Shown here: one piece after another, positions 45,149 to 55,233 of the stretch
How the letters are laid out: each line of letters starts with the position of its first letter
Position numbering within the stretch: the first letter of the stretch is position 1
DNA from: CAZDBA01 sp965224765
GTDB taxonomy: Bacteria > Planctomycetota > Planctomycetia > Pirellulales > Pirellulaceae
Direction of reading: 5' to 3'
DNA: 64,000 nt
Assembly (NCBI GenBank): GCA_965224765.1
Contig: CBDDAC010000014.1
Location: forward strand, 124,001-188,000
Made by a program: the position numbers and the translations under genes
The notes under the pieces: model-generated
What the model was told of the DNA's origin: nothing
What the model saw: only the letters and a program-made list of their open reading frames with translations
The model's database searches: none

Positions 45149-46276
45149 ATGAAAGCGTTACGATACGCAAAACGACTGATCAGTTTCGATTCGACCAGCC
45201 ATTTGTCAAATCGAAAGATAAGCAAATATTTAGAAATGAAGTTGATCAAGCATGGGTTTGTGGTCGAACGGCTGGAGTATTTGGATCGGCGCGGAACTCG
45301 AAAGGTGAATTTGATTGCCAAAAAAGGGCGTGGCGAGGGTGGTCTGGCCTATTTTGGGCATTCGGATGTGGTGCCCGCAAAGAATTGGTTTAAAAGTCGA
45401 TTTGGACCCTTTGAACCCGCCATCAATAATCAACGCCTTTACGGTCGCGGCGCCTGTGATATGAAGGGCTCGCTTGCTTGCATGCTGGCTGCATCGCAGC
45501 TGTTCTCTCACGACCAACTGAATCAGCCACTTTTCTTCGTATGTACGGCGGATGAAGAGGTTGGATTTCATGGCGCTAGAAATGTTGTCGATGAAAGTAA
45601 ATTCTATCGCGAAATGGTCAACCAAGGCACCAAAGGAATTATCGGTGAGCCTACCATGCTGGATGTGGTTTACGCACACAAGGGTTCGTTGGAGATCAGA
45701 GCCAAGTCCGCAGGAGTCGCCGCTCACAGCAGTACGAACGAAGGTGTGAATTCGACGGTGGCGATGATTCCCTTGCTGACAGAAGCCAAAAAGATTCACG
45801 ACGAGATCCTGAGTCAGCCCAAATGGCGTTCGGGAAATTTTTCGCCTGAAACTGCCGGGTGGAATATTATCGTGCGAGATGATTCTCCGGCAATGAACAT
45901 TACTCCAGCAAAAACCAAATGCAAGATCTATGCTCGACCACTTCCCCGTGTCGACATGCAGCCTTTCATTGATCGATTGGAAACCGTTGCTAAAGCGAAT
46001 GGAATCAAGCTTCGAGTCCACCGGTGGTGCGAACCCTTTGAATGTGATCCCAATTCTGAGTTCGTTCAGGATACTTTGAAACTTGTCCATCGCCCCAAGG
46101 CCAAGACGGTTTCGTTTTCAACGGACGGCGGGTTGTTCTCTGAGATTGAAGAGAAAATCGTTTTTGGACCTGGCAGCATCGCCCAAGCCCATACGAACAG
46201 TGAATGGATCTCGTTAGAGCAGCTTTCCAAGGGAACTGATTGCTATACCAAGTTGATTCAACGCTGGTGTGGTTAG
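45149..46276 (+). CDS. M20-family metallopeptidase (ArgE/DapE-like)
   Basis: 375 residues from the ATG at 45149 (MKALRYAKRLISFDS). Metal-binding and catalytic motifs: GHSDVVPA, YGRGACDMKG, TADEEVGFHGARN with the catalytic Glu, IGEPTMLDVVYAHKG, and a late His in QAHTNSEWIS. The inserted dimerisation domain has SAGVAAHSS. Homologues remove acetyl or succinyl groups from amino-acid intermediates such as N-acetylornithine. Without an arg or dap context, the substrate remains open. Divergent from the H4MPT operon. Confidence 0.88.
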   Translation: MKALRYAKRLISFDSTSHLSNRKISKYLEMKLIKHGFVVERLEYLDRRGTRKVNLIAKKGRGEGGLAYFGHSDVVPAKNWFKSRFGPFEPAINNQRLYGRGACDMKGSLACMLAASQLFSHDQLNQPLFFVCTADEEVGFHGARNVVDESKFYREMVNQGTKGIIGEPTMLDVVYAHKGSLEIRAKSAGVAAHSSTNEGVNSTVAMIPLLTEAKKIHDEILSQPKWRSGNFSPETAGWNIIVRDDSPAMNITPAKTKCKIYARPLPRVDMQPFIDRLETVAKANGIKLRVHRWCEPFECDPNSEFVQDTLKLVHRPKAKTVSFSTDGGLFSEIEEKIVFGPGSIAQAHTNSEWISLEQLSKGTDCYTKLIQRWCG

Positions 46277-46330
46277 CTTGTTGCAAGCGAGTTCACCAAA
46301 TCGTGTGCCGACGAGGAGTTTCGTCGCAAA

Positions 46331-49300
46331 TCAAGTGCCTGGCTGGCGGATGGGAATCCTAGTGATATCGTTCGTTCGGTAGGCGCGTTGGTTTTTGTAG
46401 AGTTCCAGTCTGGCTCTTAATCCGTCCTTTTGAGGACTTGAATAGGCTTCCTGGGTGGTTCGCGATTCAATTAAATTGATCGCCTGTCGTTGAATTTTCA
46501 TCGCGTTGTCGAAGTCGCCGACTTCTGCATAGGCCGCGGCACATATTTCATGACTCGACGCCAATTCGTTATAAGTATTGAGAAGCTTCGACGCGATTTC
46601 CAGGCTTTCGTTACCGTTGCGAAGGTTTTCTTGCGGGCAGGTTGCGAGTAACCAAGCCAAAAGTGATTTCGACATCGTGTTGTTGGGGCGTATCGCAATG
46701 ACTTCACGTAACCGTGAAATCGAATCTTCGTAATTGCCGGTGAGAAATTCTGCTTGCGCGAGCTGCTGTTTCAAGTTAACTTCGCCAGGCTGAAGTTGAT
46801 TGGCGAATTGCAGGATTGACCTGCCGTCTTCGTAGAGGCCACCATTCAAGTAGAGGAATCCAAGGTCGCCGGCGACAAAGGGAAGGGTTGGCCTATTCGC
46901 ATAAGCCTTCAGGAGGTGAGCTGTCGCTTCAGAGTATTTTTTCTTTTCAAAATAAAGTCGACCGATCGCGGCATGAACGTCCCAGTGGTTTGGATTGCTG
47001 TCCAGAAAGTTCTTGAGTTGAGAAATCGTCTCATCAATTAGATTTAGGTTTCGAGTTACCTTTGATTTTCCCAGAATGGCACGAGGGTTGGTGGGGTCAA
47101 TCTCGATCGCCTTTTCAAATAGCAAAAGAGCCTCGCTTAGAAGTGAACGCCTTTTGACCTTGTCTGGTTCTTTCTCGGAAAGCTCAACCAGGAATTTCCC
47201 AAATTCCATGCAGGCCAATTCACATTGAGGGTCCAATCCTAAAGCACTCGCAAATTCAGATCTTGATTCAACTTCATTTCCCTGCTCACTTAATTCGATC
47301 GCACTCCGACAGATCTGCTTGGCCAAATAGCGACGTGAGTGGACGGCGAATTTCTCTTCGTCGCTTTCGTATCCCAAGTCAACAAAACGATTAGAGAAAC
47401 GACTGTAGTTGATCACGGGATTCGAGCACATCCAAATGCCTGGGCGAGGTGAAACATGCTTGGCCACGGTTTTGAGGCCTCCCATCATCAACGTCAGGTC
47501 ATTCAAAGCTCGGTCCGCTCGAACATTCTCAGAATTATAGGCGATTCGTACCATTCCCTCTCGATCGATCAGCCATGCAAACGGTGGTTTGGGAAGTCGT
47601 TGGTCCGAGTACCAGTCGCCGTAAAGCCGCTCAATCTTGTCGAGCATACTTTTCGATGCCGCTCCGTACCGAAACGGAAAATTGACGCTGTCGGTCAGAC
47701 TTGCGACTGATTCGAAATGCGCGGTCGAATTGGGGGACGGTCCAGAAACGCCGATACCAACTACATCCAAATTGGCTTTTGCAAATTCTCGAGCCTCGCG
47801 CGCAATTCCTTTGAGAAGGGCTTTGCTGGCCAGCGAATCGTCGACAAATACCGCAAACATTGGCAGTTGATCGATGGTTTGCAAGGGAACCCATGCTTGC
47901 CCCTCCACCTGAAACTGCAATTTAGGCAGACCCTGAGGCGGATAGAAAATACTCCTCGCAAACTGAAGAGGCTCATTTGGAATGGGTTCAATCTCTTTCA
48001 AAAGGTCAAGTCTGAACCTCGAGTGGGAATACTCTTTCGCTTTGGCGTCACCTTCAGTGATTCGGTAGCGTGAGTTGGGCCGAATGTTGGTGTATGTCTG
48101 TGAGCTTCCCGCAGGCCAGTGGACCACCATCCTGGCAATCTTGGAACGTTGAGAGAGTCCGAAGTGAAGTTGCTTGGACGACTGGCTGAGTGTGCCTGAG
48201 CCAGCAGAAACGGACTTGACAAGAGGTGTGTCTCGATCCGAAAGAAAGACTTCAACTCTGGCTCCAATGGCGTCGCAGTTGGATTGCGTGCCCAGAAGTC
48301 GAACTGACAAAAACTGATTTTCCGATTCAAGTTGATTAAGCAGGATTCTCAACTGGGGTGCGCTGCGCGAGTTCATGATGACGTCTAAATCTCCGTCATG
48401 ATCCCAATCGACGGTTGCAATTGCGCGACCATCATCCGGGAAGTCGATCCCCGATAAGGCGGAAAAGTTGGCGAATCCAATCGGGCCTAAGCCCAGCAAA
48501 CAAACATTTCGCTGTTGCTCTCCGAATGATGCTCCGGAGCGAATTTCGTCCGCCAGCGTGCGCGTCACGGAGGTAAATCGCTCGCGTTCGGATTGAGTCG
48601 TTTCGAGGAAAGGTTGACTTGAAAACGCCTGCCGGATCCAGCTGGACTCCAACGTTGAATCCAACGCGGCCTCGTTCCTGGAAAGCTGACCGTTGGTCAG
48701 AATCATGTCTTCGAATCCATCGTTATTGATGTCTATATTGACTGATCCGTAGGCCAGCTGGGTTGCAAATATTGGACTGGGAAGGCGGTAGGAGGTAAGC
48801 GGTTGTTCGTCACTTGGGCTCGCGAATACCACTCGGCTTTCTTTTGTTTTCGAGTTCAGAACCGTTTTCGGAAAACTGCTGTCCGGCACGTCATCAGGCA
48901 ACTGGATGCGTTTGGCTTCGTGAAGCACCTCAGAGGCAATAAAGAAATCCAGTCGTCCATCTGAATTGAAATCTCCAACCGATGCACTTCGACTTGACGT
49001 ATTGTCACTTAGAACACCGCCGCTTCGATTGAGGGTGAAGCGACCTTCCTGGTTCTCGAAAAGCTGGTCTTTTGCAAACTGATTGACGACATACAAATCC
49101 TGGTCGCCGTCTTGATCAAAGTCACACCACAATCCGCACCGAGAAAAGTTCTCATTTCCAACTTGTAAACCAGCCTTTTCGGTGACGTCTTCGAAATTCC
49201 AGCCCTCATTGTTTTTCAATAAAACATTGCGTCCTCCGTTGGAGGCACCCGCGTAATTGTTGGGGTGCGAGAACAAATCGTTTTCGTGGAATATCGGATT

Positions 49301-50488
49301 GTACTGGCACAAGAAAAGATCGAGGTCTCCGTCGCCATCAAAGTCTGACGAGGAAATGGAACCCCCATCGTAGCCGTTGAGCAATCGATGTTCTAATTGG
49401 AACTCACCACCGCCGTTGTTGGACAGCAGAATAAGTTCTCGCTGGGTCGAGATGACAAGGTCTTCGTCTCCATCGTTGTCCAGATCGACGAACAGTGCGG
49501 ACCTGGATTCGTCCAGCAAGTTGGTGTTTGTCGTGCCGGCAATATTCACTGCCGTTCCGTTCTGATTTTGACTGATCAGCAAGTTGGGCAGCCCCTCTGG
49601 CTGGCAAAGGTAGATGTCTTCTAATCCATCGTTATTTGGATCTCCGATTGCGATCCCGTGGTTCCCAATGATGTCAATTCCAGGAATCCACTTTGCCCAT
49701 TCGTCCAAGCCGTAATTGAGTTGTTTGGAGAGGCTATCGTCAGAGCTAAGGATGTTTGCAGTAACGTCCTTGAACAATGGTCCGGACGCTGAGGTAAACT
49801 CGGTTTCTTCGTGGGCAATCACCTGGATCTGAATCAGAAAGAGCTCGTCAGTGAGATCTGAGGCAATTTTCCATTTAGTATTCCACAACGAGGTTGATTC
49901 AATTCCTATGTTCTCGCCGGTTTGGCCAGTGGTTCGAGCGATTACCGAAACCGAGAGTTCGTTTTTGTCACGTGTGATTTTGTGAGCTGTTAAATCGGTT
50001 CTAAAGGCGCGAGCCGATTTCCAGGGTTCATAAAGATTGGCGATGAGGCTGGTTAAATCGGTTTTGGCATAACTGGGGGAAGCCGCGCCACGTCTCCATC
50101 TGGTAACTTTGGCACGACAGCCAGTGAATGTCTTCGCCGCACTTTTTCGATCAATGCCAGCAAAAGTCAACTCAGGTGCAGTGAAATCAGAAGGCGACTC
50201 TTGCCCTTCCATCGCGACTTCGACGTAGTTGGACAGCTGCATCAACTCGCGATCAACCGCTGGATTCCAGTTGACGACGTTTTCCAGTGACGGATCTAGT
50301 CCCAGAGTAATCCCTCGTGCCGCTCGAAACGCCTCAGGAGCCGCACTGGAAACGAGCTGTGAGTTTTTCGGGCCGTATTCAATATTCTTTTTCGATCCAC
50401 AACCGGCCAAGAGAAGGAAAAAACAAGCGAGGGACAGCCATTGATATCGATGGAAGTAATTGGAATCCAAAAAACGAGATGTTCTCAA
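46331..50488 (-). CDS. Giant lipoprotein: FG-GAP/VCBS repeats, ASPIC/UnbV, thioredoxin-like and TPR domains
   Basis: 1385 residues. The signal peptide ends in a lipobox LAGC (Cys30). FG-GAP propeller repeats follow, with Ca-binding-like loops (DLDNDGDEDL, DFDGDGDLDL, DFDQDGDQDL, DFNSDGRLDF, DWDHDGDLDV). An ASPIC/UnbV domain comes next (CDAIGARVEVFL, then LHFGLSQ and VVHWPAG). Around residues 890-1020 is a peroxiredoxin-like segment (PPFAWLIDREGMVRIAY). The C-terminal part has tetratricopeptide repeats (ALLLFEKAIEIDPTNPRA and others). This architecture is frequent in Planctomycetota and related phyla. Likely outer-surface or periplasmic binding; no enzymatic role can be assigned. Stand-alone gene. 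Confidence 0.85.
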   Translation of the reverse strand: MRTSRFLDSNYFHRYQWLSLACFFLLLAGCGSKKNIEYGPKNSQLVSSAAPEAFRAARGITLGLDPSLENVVNWNPAVDRELMQLSNYVEVAMEGQESPSDFTAPELTFAGIDRKSAAKTFTGCRAKVTRWRRGAASPSYAKTDLTSLIANLYEPWKSARAFRTDLTAHKITRDKNELSVSVIARTTGQTGENIGIESTSLWNTKWKIASDLTDELFLIQIQVIAHEETEFTSASGPLFKDVTANILSSDDSLSKQLNYGLDEWAKWIPGIDIIGNHGIAIGDPNNDGLEDIYLCQPEGLPNLLISQNQNGTAVNIAGTTNTNLLDESRSALFVDLDNDGDEDLVISTQRELILLSNNGGGEFQLEHRLLNGYDGGSISSSDFDGDGDLDLFLCQYNPIFHENDLFSHPNNYAGASNGGRNVLLKNNEGWNFEDVTEKAGLQVGNENFSRCGLWCDFDQDGDQDLYVVNQFAKDQLFENQEGRFTLNRSGGVLSDNTSSRSASVGDFNSDGRLDFFIASEVLHEAKRIQLPDDVPDSSFPKTVLNSKTKESRVVFASPSDEQPLTSYRLPSPIFATQLAYGSVNIDINNDGFEDMILTNGQLSRNEAALDSTLESSWIRQAFSSQPFLETTQSERERFTSVTRTLADEIRSGASFGEQQRNVCLLGLGPIGFANFSALSGIDFPDDGRAIATVDWDHDGDLDVIMNSRSAPQLRILLNQLESENQFLSVRLLGTQSNCDAIGARVEVFLSDRDTPLVKSVSAGSGTLSQSSKQLHFGLSQRSKIARMVVHWPAGSSQTYTNIRPNSRYRITEGDAKAKEYSHSRFRLDLLKEIEPIPNEPLQFARSIFYPPQGLPKLQFQVEGQAWVPLQTIDQLPMFAVFVDDSLASKALLKGIAREAREFAKANLDVVGIGVSGPSPNSTAHFESVASLTDSVNFPFRYGAASKSMLDKIERLYGDWYSDQRLPKPPFAWLIDREGMVRIAYNSENVRADRALNDLTLMMGGLKTVAKHVSPRPGIWMCSNPVINYSRFSNRFVDLGYESDEEKFAVHSRRYLAKQICRSAIELSEQGNEVESRSEFASALGLDPQCELACMEFGKFLVELSEKEPDKVKRRSLLSEALLLFEKAIEIDPTNPRAILGKSKVTRNLNLIDETISQLKNFLDSNPNHWDVHAAIGRLYFEKKKYSEATAHLLKAYANRPTLPFVAGDLGFLYLNGGLYEDGRSILQFANQLQPGEVNLKQQLAQAEFLTGNYEDSISRLREVIAIRPNNTMSKSLLAWLLATCPQENLRNGNESLEIASKLLNTYNELASSHEICAAAYAEVGDFDNAMKIQRQAINLIESRTTQEAYSSPQKDGLRARLELYKNQRAYRTNDITRIPIRQPGT

Positions 50489-50747
50489 GGTAAGAACCAG
50501 TCATCAATTCAATAGGGTTGTGGAATTGGTTCTCGATTGTATCGCAAATCGGATTTCAGTGCGACATTACGATCAATGACCAGGGGCCGGTTTCGAATCC
50601 CTAATGCCCACTGCAAGCAGGTTTTGAGGTGATGGAAGTGGGAATCATCGCTTCAATTGACGCACCGCAGCTCTCGCGGAAACAAGAGGCCCTGGCCTAA
50701 CAAGTGTTGGGGAGTTGATTGGTCTGAGAATCAGAGTCTCTTTCCAG

Positions 50748-51239
50748 CTACTTGTCGACTTCTTCGAATTCCCACTCATTTTCCTTTTGAGATGATGTTT
50801 TACCTGCGTCGTCATCCATCTCCCAGTCTGAGTTATTGGAATCGTTTTTATTATTGAGCCGAAGACCCGTCTTGTCATCTTTTTGTTTGGAGTCAACTTC
50901 TTCGATTTTCCAACCGTTTTTTGTTGTAGATTTGTTTTGCGGCGAATTTTTGTCATTGTCGACATCAGACATTCCCCAGCCGGCTTTTGTCTGATTTCGA
51001 CCCGTGGTGGGCATTTTGTCGCCGCTTCCCTTACGATTCTCCAGACCGCTTACGTTACCTTTTTCGATTGAAGAGCCACCCAAGGGCGCTTTTCCATTCT
51101 TGTTTCGTTTTCCATCATCACCGCGGTTTGACATCATCATGAATACCACCGCGGCGACGACCAGCAACAAAATGCTGCCTCCACCGCGTTTGGCGATTTT
51201 CTTGCTGGGACCAGGGTTCGATGGGGTGACGTAGCTCAT
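50748..51239 (-). CDS. Single-pass membrane protein with four W-x-x-x-acidic-x-D motifs
   Basis: 163 residues. A basic N terminus precedes one membrane helix at about 22-36 (SILLLVVAAVVFMMM); the remainder is polar, Lys/Asn/Asp-rich and probably disordered. Four short motifs recur: GWGMSDVD (Trp88), GWKIEEVD (Trp110), DWEMDDDA (Trp129) and EWEFEEVD (Trp146, at the C terminus), spaced 17-22 residues. Such evenly spaced aromatic-acidic motifs suggest repeated docking sites for one partner. It is divergent from the secretin gene, 430 bases away. No family recognised. Confidence 0.6.
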   Translation of the reverse strand: MSYVTPSNPGPSKKIAKRGGGSILLLVVAAVVFMMMSNRGDDGKRNKNGKAPLGGSSIEKGNVSGLENRKGSGDKMPTTGRNQTKAGWGMSDVDNDKNSPQNKSTTKNGWKIEEVDSKQKDDKTGLRLNNKNDSNNSDWEMDDDAGKTSSQKENEWEFEEVDK

Positions 51240-51669
51240 TCGGATTCTCGAAAAAAAGGCGGGTACCCATCAAAGGTAGGAATCTCGAAGTTGACTGTCA
51301 AGAATTAGTTTAGGTTGACTTTGCCGATTGTGAACGAGTGTGCAGGCGCCCGCAAAGTTTCCCCAAGTTTTCCGGGCCTAAATAATCGTCAATCTTGCGC
51401 GAAGCTTTTTCGTTTGTTCGTGTTTTTCTAAGCAGAAACTCTTTATCGCCTCTAACGATTCTGCCGATGCTTTTACAACGCTGAGTTCAGATCCCGCTAA
51501 CTCAGCTGACGCCATTGAATTTTGATGAGACCCGGATTTCAGTTCCTGGTGCTGCGCCAATCGAATTTACGATGAAGCAGTACTTGGTCTCAGACGAAAA
51601 CGATGCAAGTAATTTCTGATTCACGGCGCGCATCCCCCGCAGATGGTGCGCTTAATCAAAGGAAGTCCA
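51240..51669. promoter_or_regulatory. Divergent region upstream of the secretin
   Basis: About 430 bases without a convincing gene; a 60-codon frame on the minus strand (51378-51560) has no plausible ribosome binding site. The secretin promoter must lie here. AAAGGAAG just before the chosen secretin start serves as its ribosome binding site. Confidence 0.4.
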
Positions 51670-54600
51670 ATGTTGACCCAACTATCTTTGCTGAGCATGT
51701 TAAAGAAGGGGACTGGAGTACTCTCCATCATCCTCCTTGTCAGCGGCCAGGTGGCCGCTCAAGACAGTTTTGATTTTAGCAGCCTGCCGACGCAGCAAGC
51801 CCAACCTGAACGATCACAAGCTCGAATCATTGCTGGTGAGAACCAGTTAAGGCAATCTCAGCCTCAGCCGGTTCGTGAACCCGCTGGTCCTCTCGCTCTG
51901 CCTCAAAACCAAGCCTACCAGGCGTCGGAAGTATCGCCGTCGATGACGGAGTCGATCAACAACGTTCAGCAAACGAGCCATGCAAGTCCATCGACTGCTG
52001 TTCAACCGTTGCCGTCGCGACTTTATCGCTTGAATCGCTGTGACTGGCGCCAGTTCGAATACAACTTGATCCAGATGTGGATCAGCCAGCCCAAAGTCGA
52101 AATGCTCAAAGATGGGCAAATCATGCGAGTTGAGATTCCTACCGCGGACCCTGCAACCATCAGCACGATGCTGATCAACCGCACAGACTCATCCGTTTAT
52201 TTTGAAGGTGCCGATGAGTTAATTCCCTCTTGGAATGAAGTAGTACGTGAGCTGGATCGGGATCAGATTGTTGACGATGTTGCCGTACAGTTCATCAGTA
52301 CGATCGGGCTCGATCCAGAGCAGATGCAAAAAGTCAGCTACATGGTTCGCATGAAGCAGCAAGATGATAACGAAACCATGCGTGCGATTCAGCTGCCAGG
52401 TGGAATTCAGACTCCTCAAGACGAAGAAATCGGAGGCCCCGTCGAAGCCAGGATTATCCCCGGCGTTGGAACGTTGCTTTTGAAGGGCAATCAACAAGAC
52501 GTCGATGAACTTCGCAAGCAGATTGAGGATTTCATGAAAGCGGCGCAGGCATCGCTTCCTCAACCCAAAAGAATCGACCTTAAAAACGTCGATCCGGTCA
52601 ACGCCGCAGAGACGATCCAGCAATTGTATGATAATCAACTTGCGGAAACTCAAGGGCCAGCCAGTATCACACCCGTTCAAAATCCCAACGGTTTGCTTGT
52701 CGTCGGAAAAGCAGCCGCTGTCAAACTGATCGAGGGAATTATCAAAGAGCTGGACAAAGATCCGGGAGACAAAGTTCCATCAGATGTTAGTGCCGATTTC
52801 AAAGTCTTTCCACTATTGCATATGTCAGCGATTGACGCCAAGCAACGAGTTGATGAGTACTTTAATCAGTCAACTGATCCTGGTGTCAGCGAACCTGGTA
52901 CCGCAGAAAATGTGCTGACGATTGCCGATCCTAGAGCGAACCTTTTGATTGTAAAAGCCACGCCTTCCTATCTGAAGCGAATCGAGTTGTTTCTCAAGGA
53001 GTTGGATATTGCGGATGCGCCAGCCACACGAGAGATTCGCTTGATCAAATTGAAAAACACTTTGGCGACTCAAATCGCTCCTGTGATTCAGTTTGCGATC
53101 AATGGTGGAACCGCGTTTGCGCCGTCGCAGAACCAACAGGCTCAGGCTCAACAACCTCCAGCGAATCAAAATCAAGGTGGAGTCAGTACCTCGCAGGCGC
53201 CTCAGACCACCTTGCAAATGATGACTTTGGACCGTGACGGAAACCAACTGCGTACGGGAATCGTAATCGATGTGCAGATTACCGCTGACGAGGGCAGTAA
53301 TTCTTTGATTGTTAGAGCCCAAGCAGACAGTATGCCTTTGATCGAAGCACTCATCGCACGCCTTGATGTTGTGCCGGATGTTGAAACGCAGATCAAAGTT
53401 TTTCAGATTCTCAACGGTGAAGCTTTGACATTGATTAACATGCTAAACACATTGTTTGGCGGAGATACTCAAGGAGCTCAAACAGGCGGCGTCGGTAATT
53501 TGCCCCTTCAGTCGATCTCGTCGACGGATGGTCAATCGCTTGCGAATTTGCGTTTTACTTTGGACGAAAGAACCAACTCAATTATCGCGTCGGGACCTGT
53601 GGGTGACCTAGAGGTTGTCAAAAACCTGCTCACTCGCCTGGACGAAGATGACGTCAATCGTCGACAAGTGACCGTTGTTCGCTTGAATAACGCGTATGCC
53701 GTCGATGTTTCTGCTGCGGTCAACGATTGGCTTGATGCCAGAACGACGTTGGTTTCTGACAACTTCCAGAGTACGTTTGTTGCCAATAAACGTGAAGTCA
53801 TCGTTGTCCCAGAAACGGTCAGCAATAGTTTGATCATCAGTGCTCTACCTCGCTACTATTACGAGGTCATGCAGGTCATCGAGAACCTCGACCGTCGTCC
53901 ACCGATGGTCAAAGTCCAGGTTTTACTGGCCGAAGTCAATCTGAATGCATTGGAAGAGTTTGGCGTTGAGATTGGAGTTCAGGATTCTCTCTTGTTTGAT
54001 CGCGGGCAGTCACTGGCCAACCCACTGAGTTCCGCGGTTCTGACAACTGGGGAAAACCTGGCTGGAACCGCTCGTGCCGCTTTTGGAGTCGGAACTGTCA
54101 GCGGCAATGCGGGTTTTGGTGGCTTCACTCTATCCGCCGGAAATGAATCCGTTAACTTGCTGATGCGATCGCTCAAAAGCCGAAACTGCCTGCGAGTGCT
54201 AAGTCGACCTCAACTGATGACGATCGAAAACCTGCAAGGTCGAATTACCGTCGGCTCCAATGTGCCACGAGTGACTGGAACGACCGTAACCAACGGTATC
54301 GCTCAAACGAATGTAACTCCGATCAATGTGGGTGTTACTTTGGAAGTCACTCCGCGTGTCAGCCCTGACGGGATGATTGTGATGTTTGTTAACGCGATCA
54401 ATTCGCAGTTGGCAGATGCGGGAATTGTGGTCGGTACCGATGCCAACGGAAACGCGATTGAAAGCCCGATTATCAACCAGACAGAAGCTCAAACAACGGT
54501 AATGGGTCGCTCGGGGCAGACGATCGTCTTTTCGGGGCTGATTCAAGAAACCAAGTCCAAAACGGCTCGAGGGATTCCGATTCTCTCGGGTTTGCCTTTG

Positions 54601-55038
54601 GTTGGACCCTTGTTTGGCTTTGAGTCAAACGAAGCAACGCGTTCTGAACTGTTGATTATCTTGACGCCATACATCGTCACGGATGATGAGACTTTGCGTC
54701 AGCAGAACAATGCTGAGATGGATCGAATGCACTGGTGCATGTGTGACGTCACAGAAGTTTACGGATCGACAGGCTACGACGGCAATCAGCCGTTCTCATC
54801 GCCAGCAACTTACTATCCCGATATGGATCCGAGCGGAATGAACCCCGTCCAGCAGCAGCCAAATCAACTGGCTCCTCAGTACGAGATGCAGTCCATTCCC
54901 CCTCGGGGATTGGTGCCAGGTTCAAATCTTGTTCCTCCACAATCGAGTTATCAAAAAGAGGAATTGGGGGCCGGGATTCAAACTGCCGACGAACAGCCCG
55001 CCAACGAACAACGACGAAGTCTCTTTCGATTTCGTTAA
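51670..55038 (+). CDS. Secretin (type II/IV secretion outer-membrane channel, GspD/PilQ-like)
   Basis: About 1122 residues from the ATG at 51670 (MLTQLSLLSMLKKG), preceded by AAAGGAAG; the frame begins nine codons earlier. Signal peptide to about residue 30, a Gln/Pro-rich linker, then several N-domains (DLKNVDPVNAAETIQQLYDN and NPNGLLVVGKAAAV, repeated twice more). The secretin core follows, with VNLLMRSLKSRNCLRVLSRP, VTLEVTPRVSPDG, FSGLIQETKSKTARGIPIL and LPLVGPLFG, ending LLIILTPYIVTDDE. The C-terminal 120 residues are Pro/Gln-rich. A lipoprotein gene follows, which may be its pilotin-like partner. No ATPase or pseudopilins are seen nearby. Confidence 0.93.
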   Translation: MLTQLSLLSMLKKGTGVLSIILLVSGQVAAQDSFDFSSLPTQQAQPERSQARIIAGENQLRQSQPQPVREPAGPLALPQNQAYQASEVSPSMTESINNVQQTSHASPSTAVQPLPSRLYRLNRCDWRQFEYNLIQMWISQPKVEMLKDGQIMRVEIPTADPATISTMLINRTDSSVYFEGADELIPSWNEVVRELDRDQIVDDVAVQFISTIGLDPEQMQKVSYMVRMKQQDDNETMRAIQLPGGIQTPQDEEIGGPVEARIIPGVGTLLLKGNQQDVDELRKQIEDFMKAAQASLPQPKRIDLKNVDPVNAAETIQQLYDNQLAETQGPASITPVQNPNGLLVVGKAAAVKLIEGIIKELDKDPGDKVPSDVSADFKVFPLLHMSAIDAKQRVDEYFNQSTDPGVSEPGTAENVLTIADPRANLLIVKATPSYLKRIELFLKELDIADAPATREIRLIKLKNTLATQIAPVIQFAINGGTAFAPSQNQQAQAQQPPANQNQGGVSTSQAPQTTLQMMTLDRDGNQLRTGIVIDVQITADEGSNSLIVRAQADSMPLIEALIARLDVVPDVETQIKVFQILNGEALTLINMLNTLFGGDTQGAQTGGVGNLPLQSISSTDGQSLANLRFTLDERTNSIIASGPVGDLEVVKNLLTRLDEDDVNRRQVTVVRLNNAYAVDVSAAVNDWLDARTTLVSDNFQSTFVANKREVIVVPETVSNSLIISALPRYYYEVMQVIENLDRRPPMVKVQVLLAEVNLNALEEFGVEIGVQDSLLFDRGQSLANPLSSAVLTTGENLAGTARAAFGVGTVSGNAGFGGFTLSAGNESVNLLMRSLKSRNCLRVLSRPQLMTIENLQGRITVGSNVPRVTGTTVTNGIAQTNVTPINVGVTLEVTPRVSPDGMIVMFVNAINSQLADAGIVVGTDANGNAIESPIINQTEAQTTVMGRSGQTIVFSGLIQETKSKTARGIPILSGLPLVGPLFGFESNEATRSELLIILTPYIVTDDETLRQQNNAEMDRMHWCMCDVTEVYGSTGYDGNQPFSSPATYYPDMDPSGMNPVQQQPNQLAPQYEMQSIPPRGLVPGSNLVPPQSSYQKEELGAGIQTADEQPANEQRRSLFRFR

Positions 55039-55233
55039 TCCGGTTGGTGCGAAATCGTCAACGACTCATGAGAAGGCGCGAAGGTTGCGGGACCTGTCAG
55101 AATCAAAGCACCCAGCCTGATTCTGAAAAGCAATTTCTCAGCAAATCGATTTGCTCAGCCCAGATTTGCGAGCGATGACGATTCGCCAACCGGTTTTTTT
55201 CATACAAGTTATTTGTTTCACGGATGAACCAAA

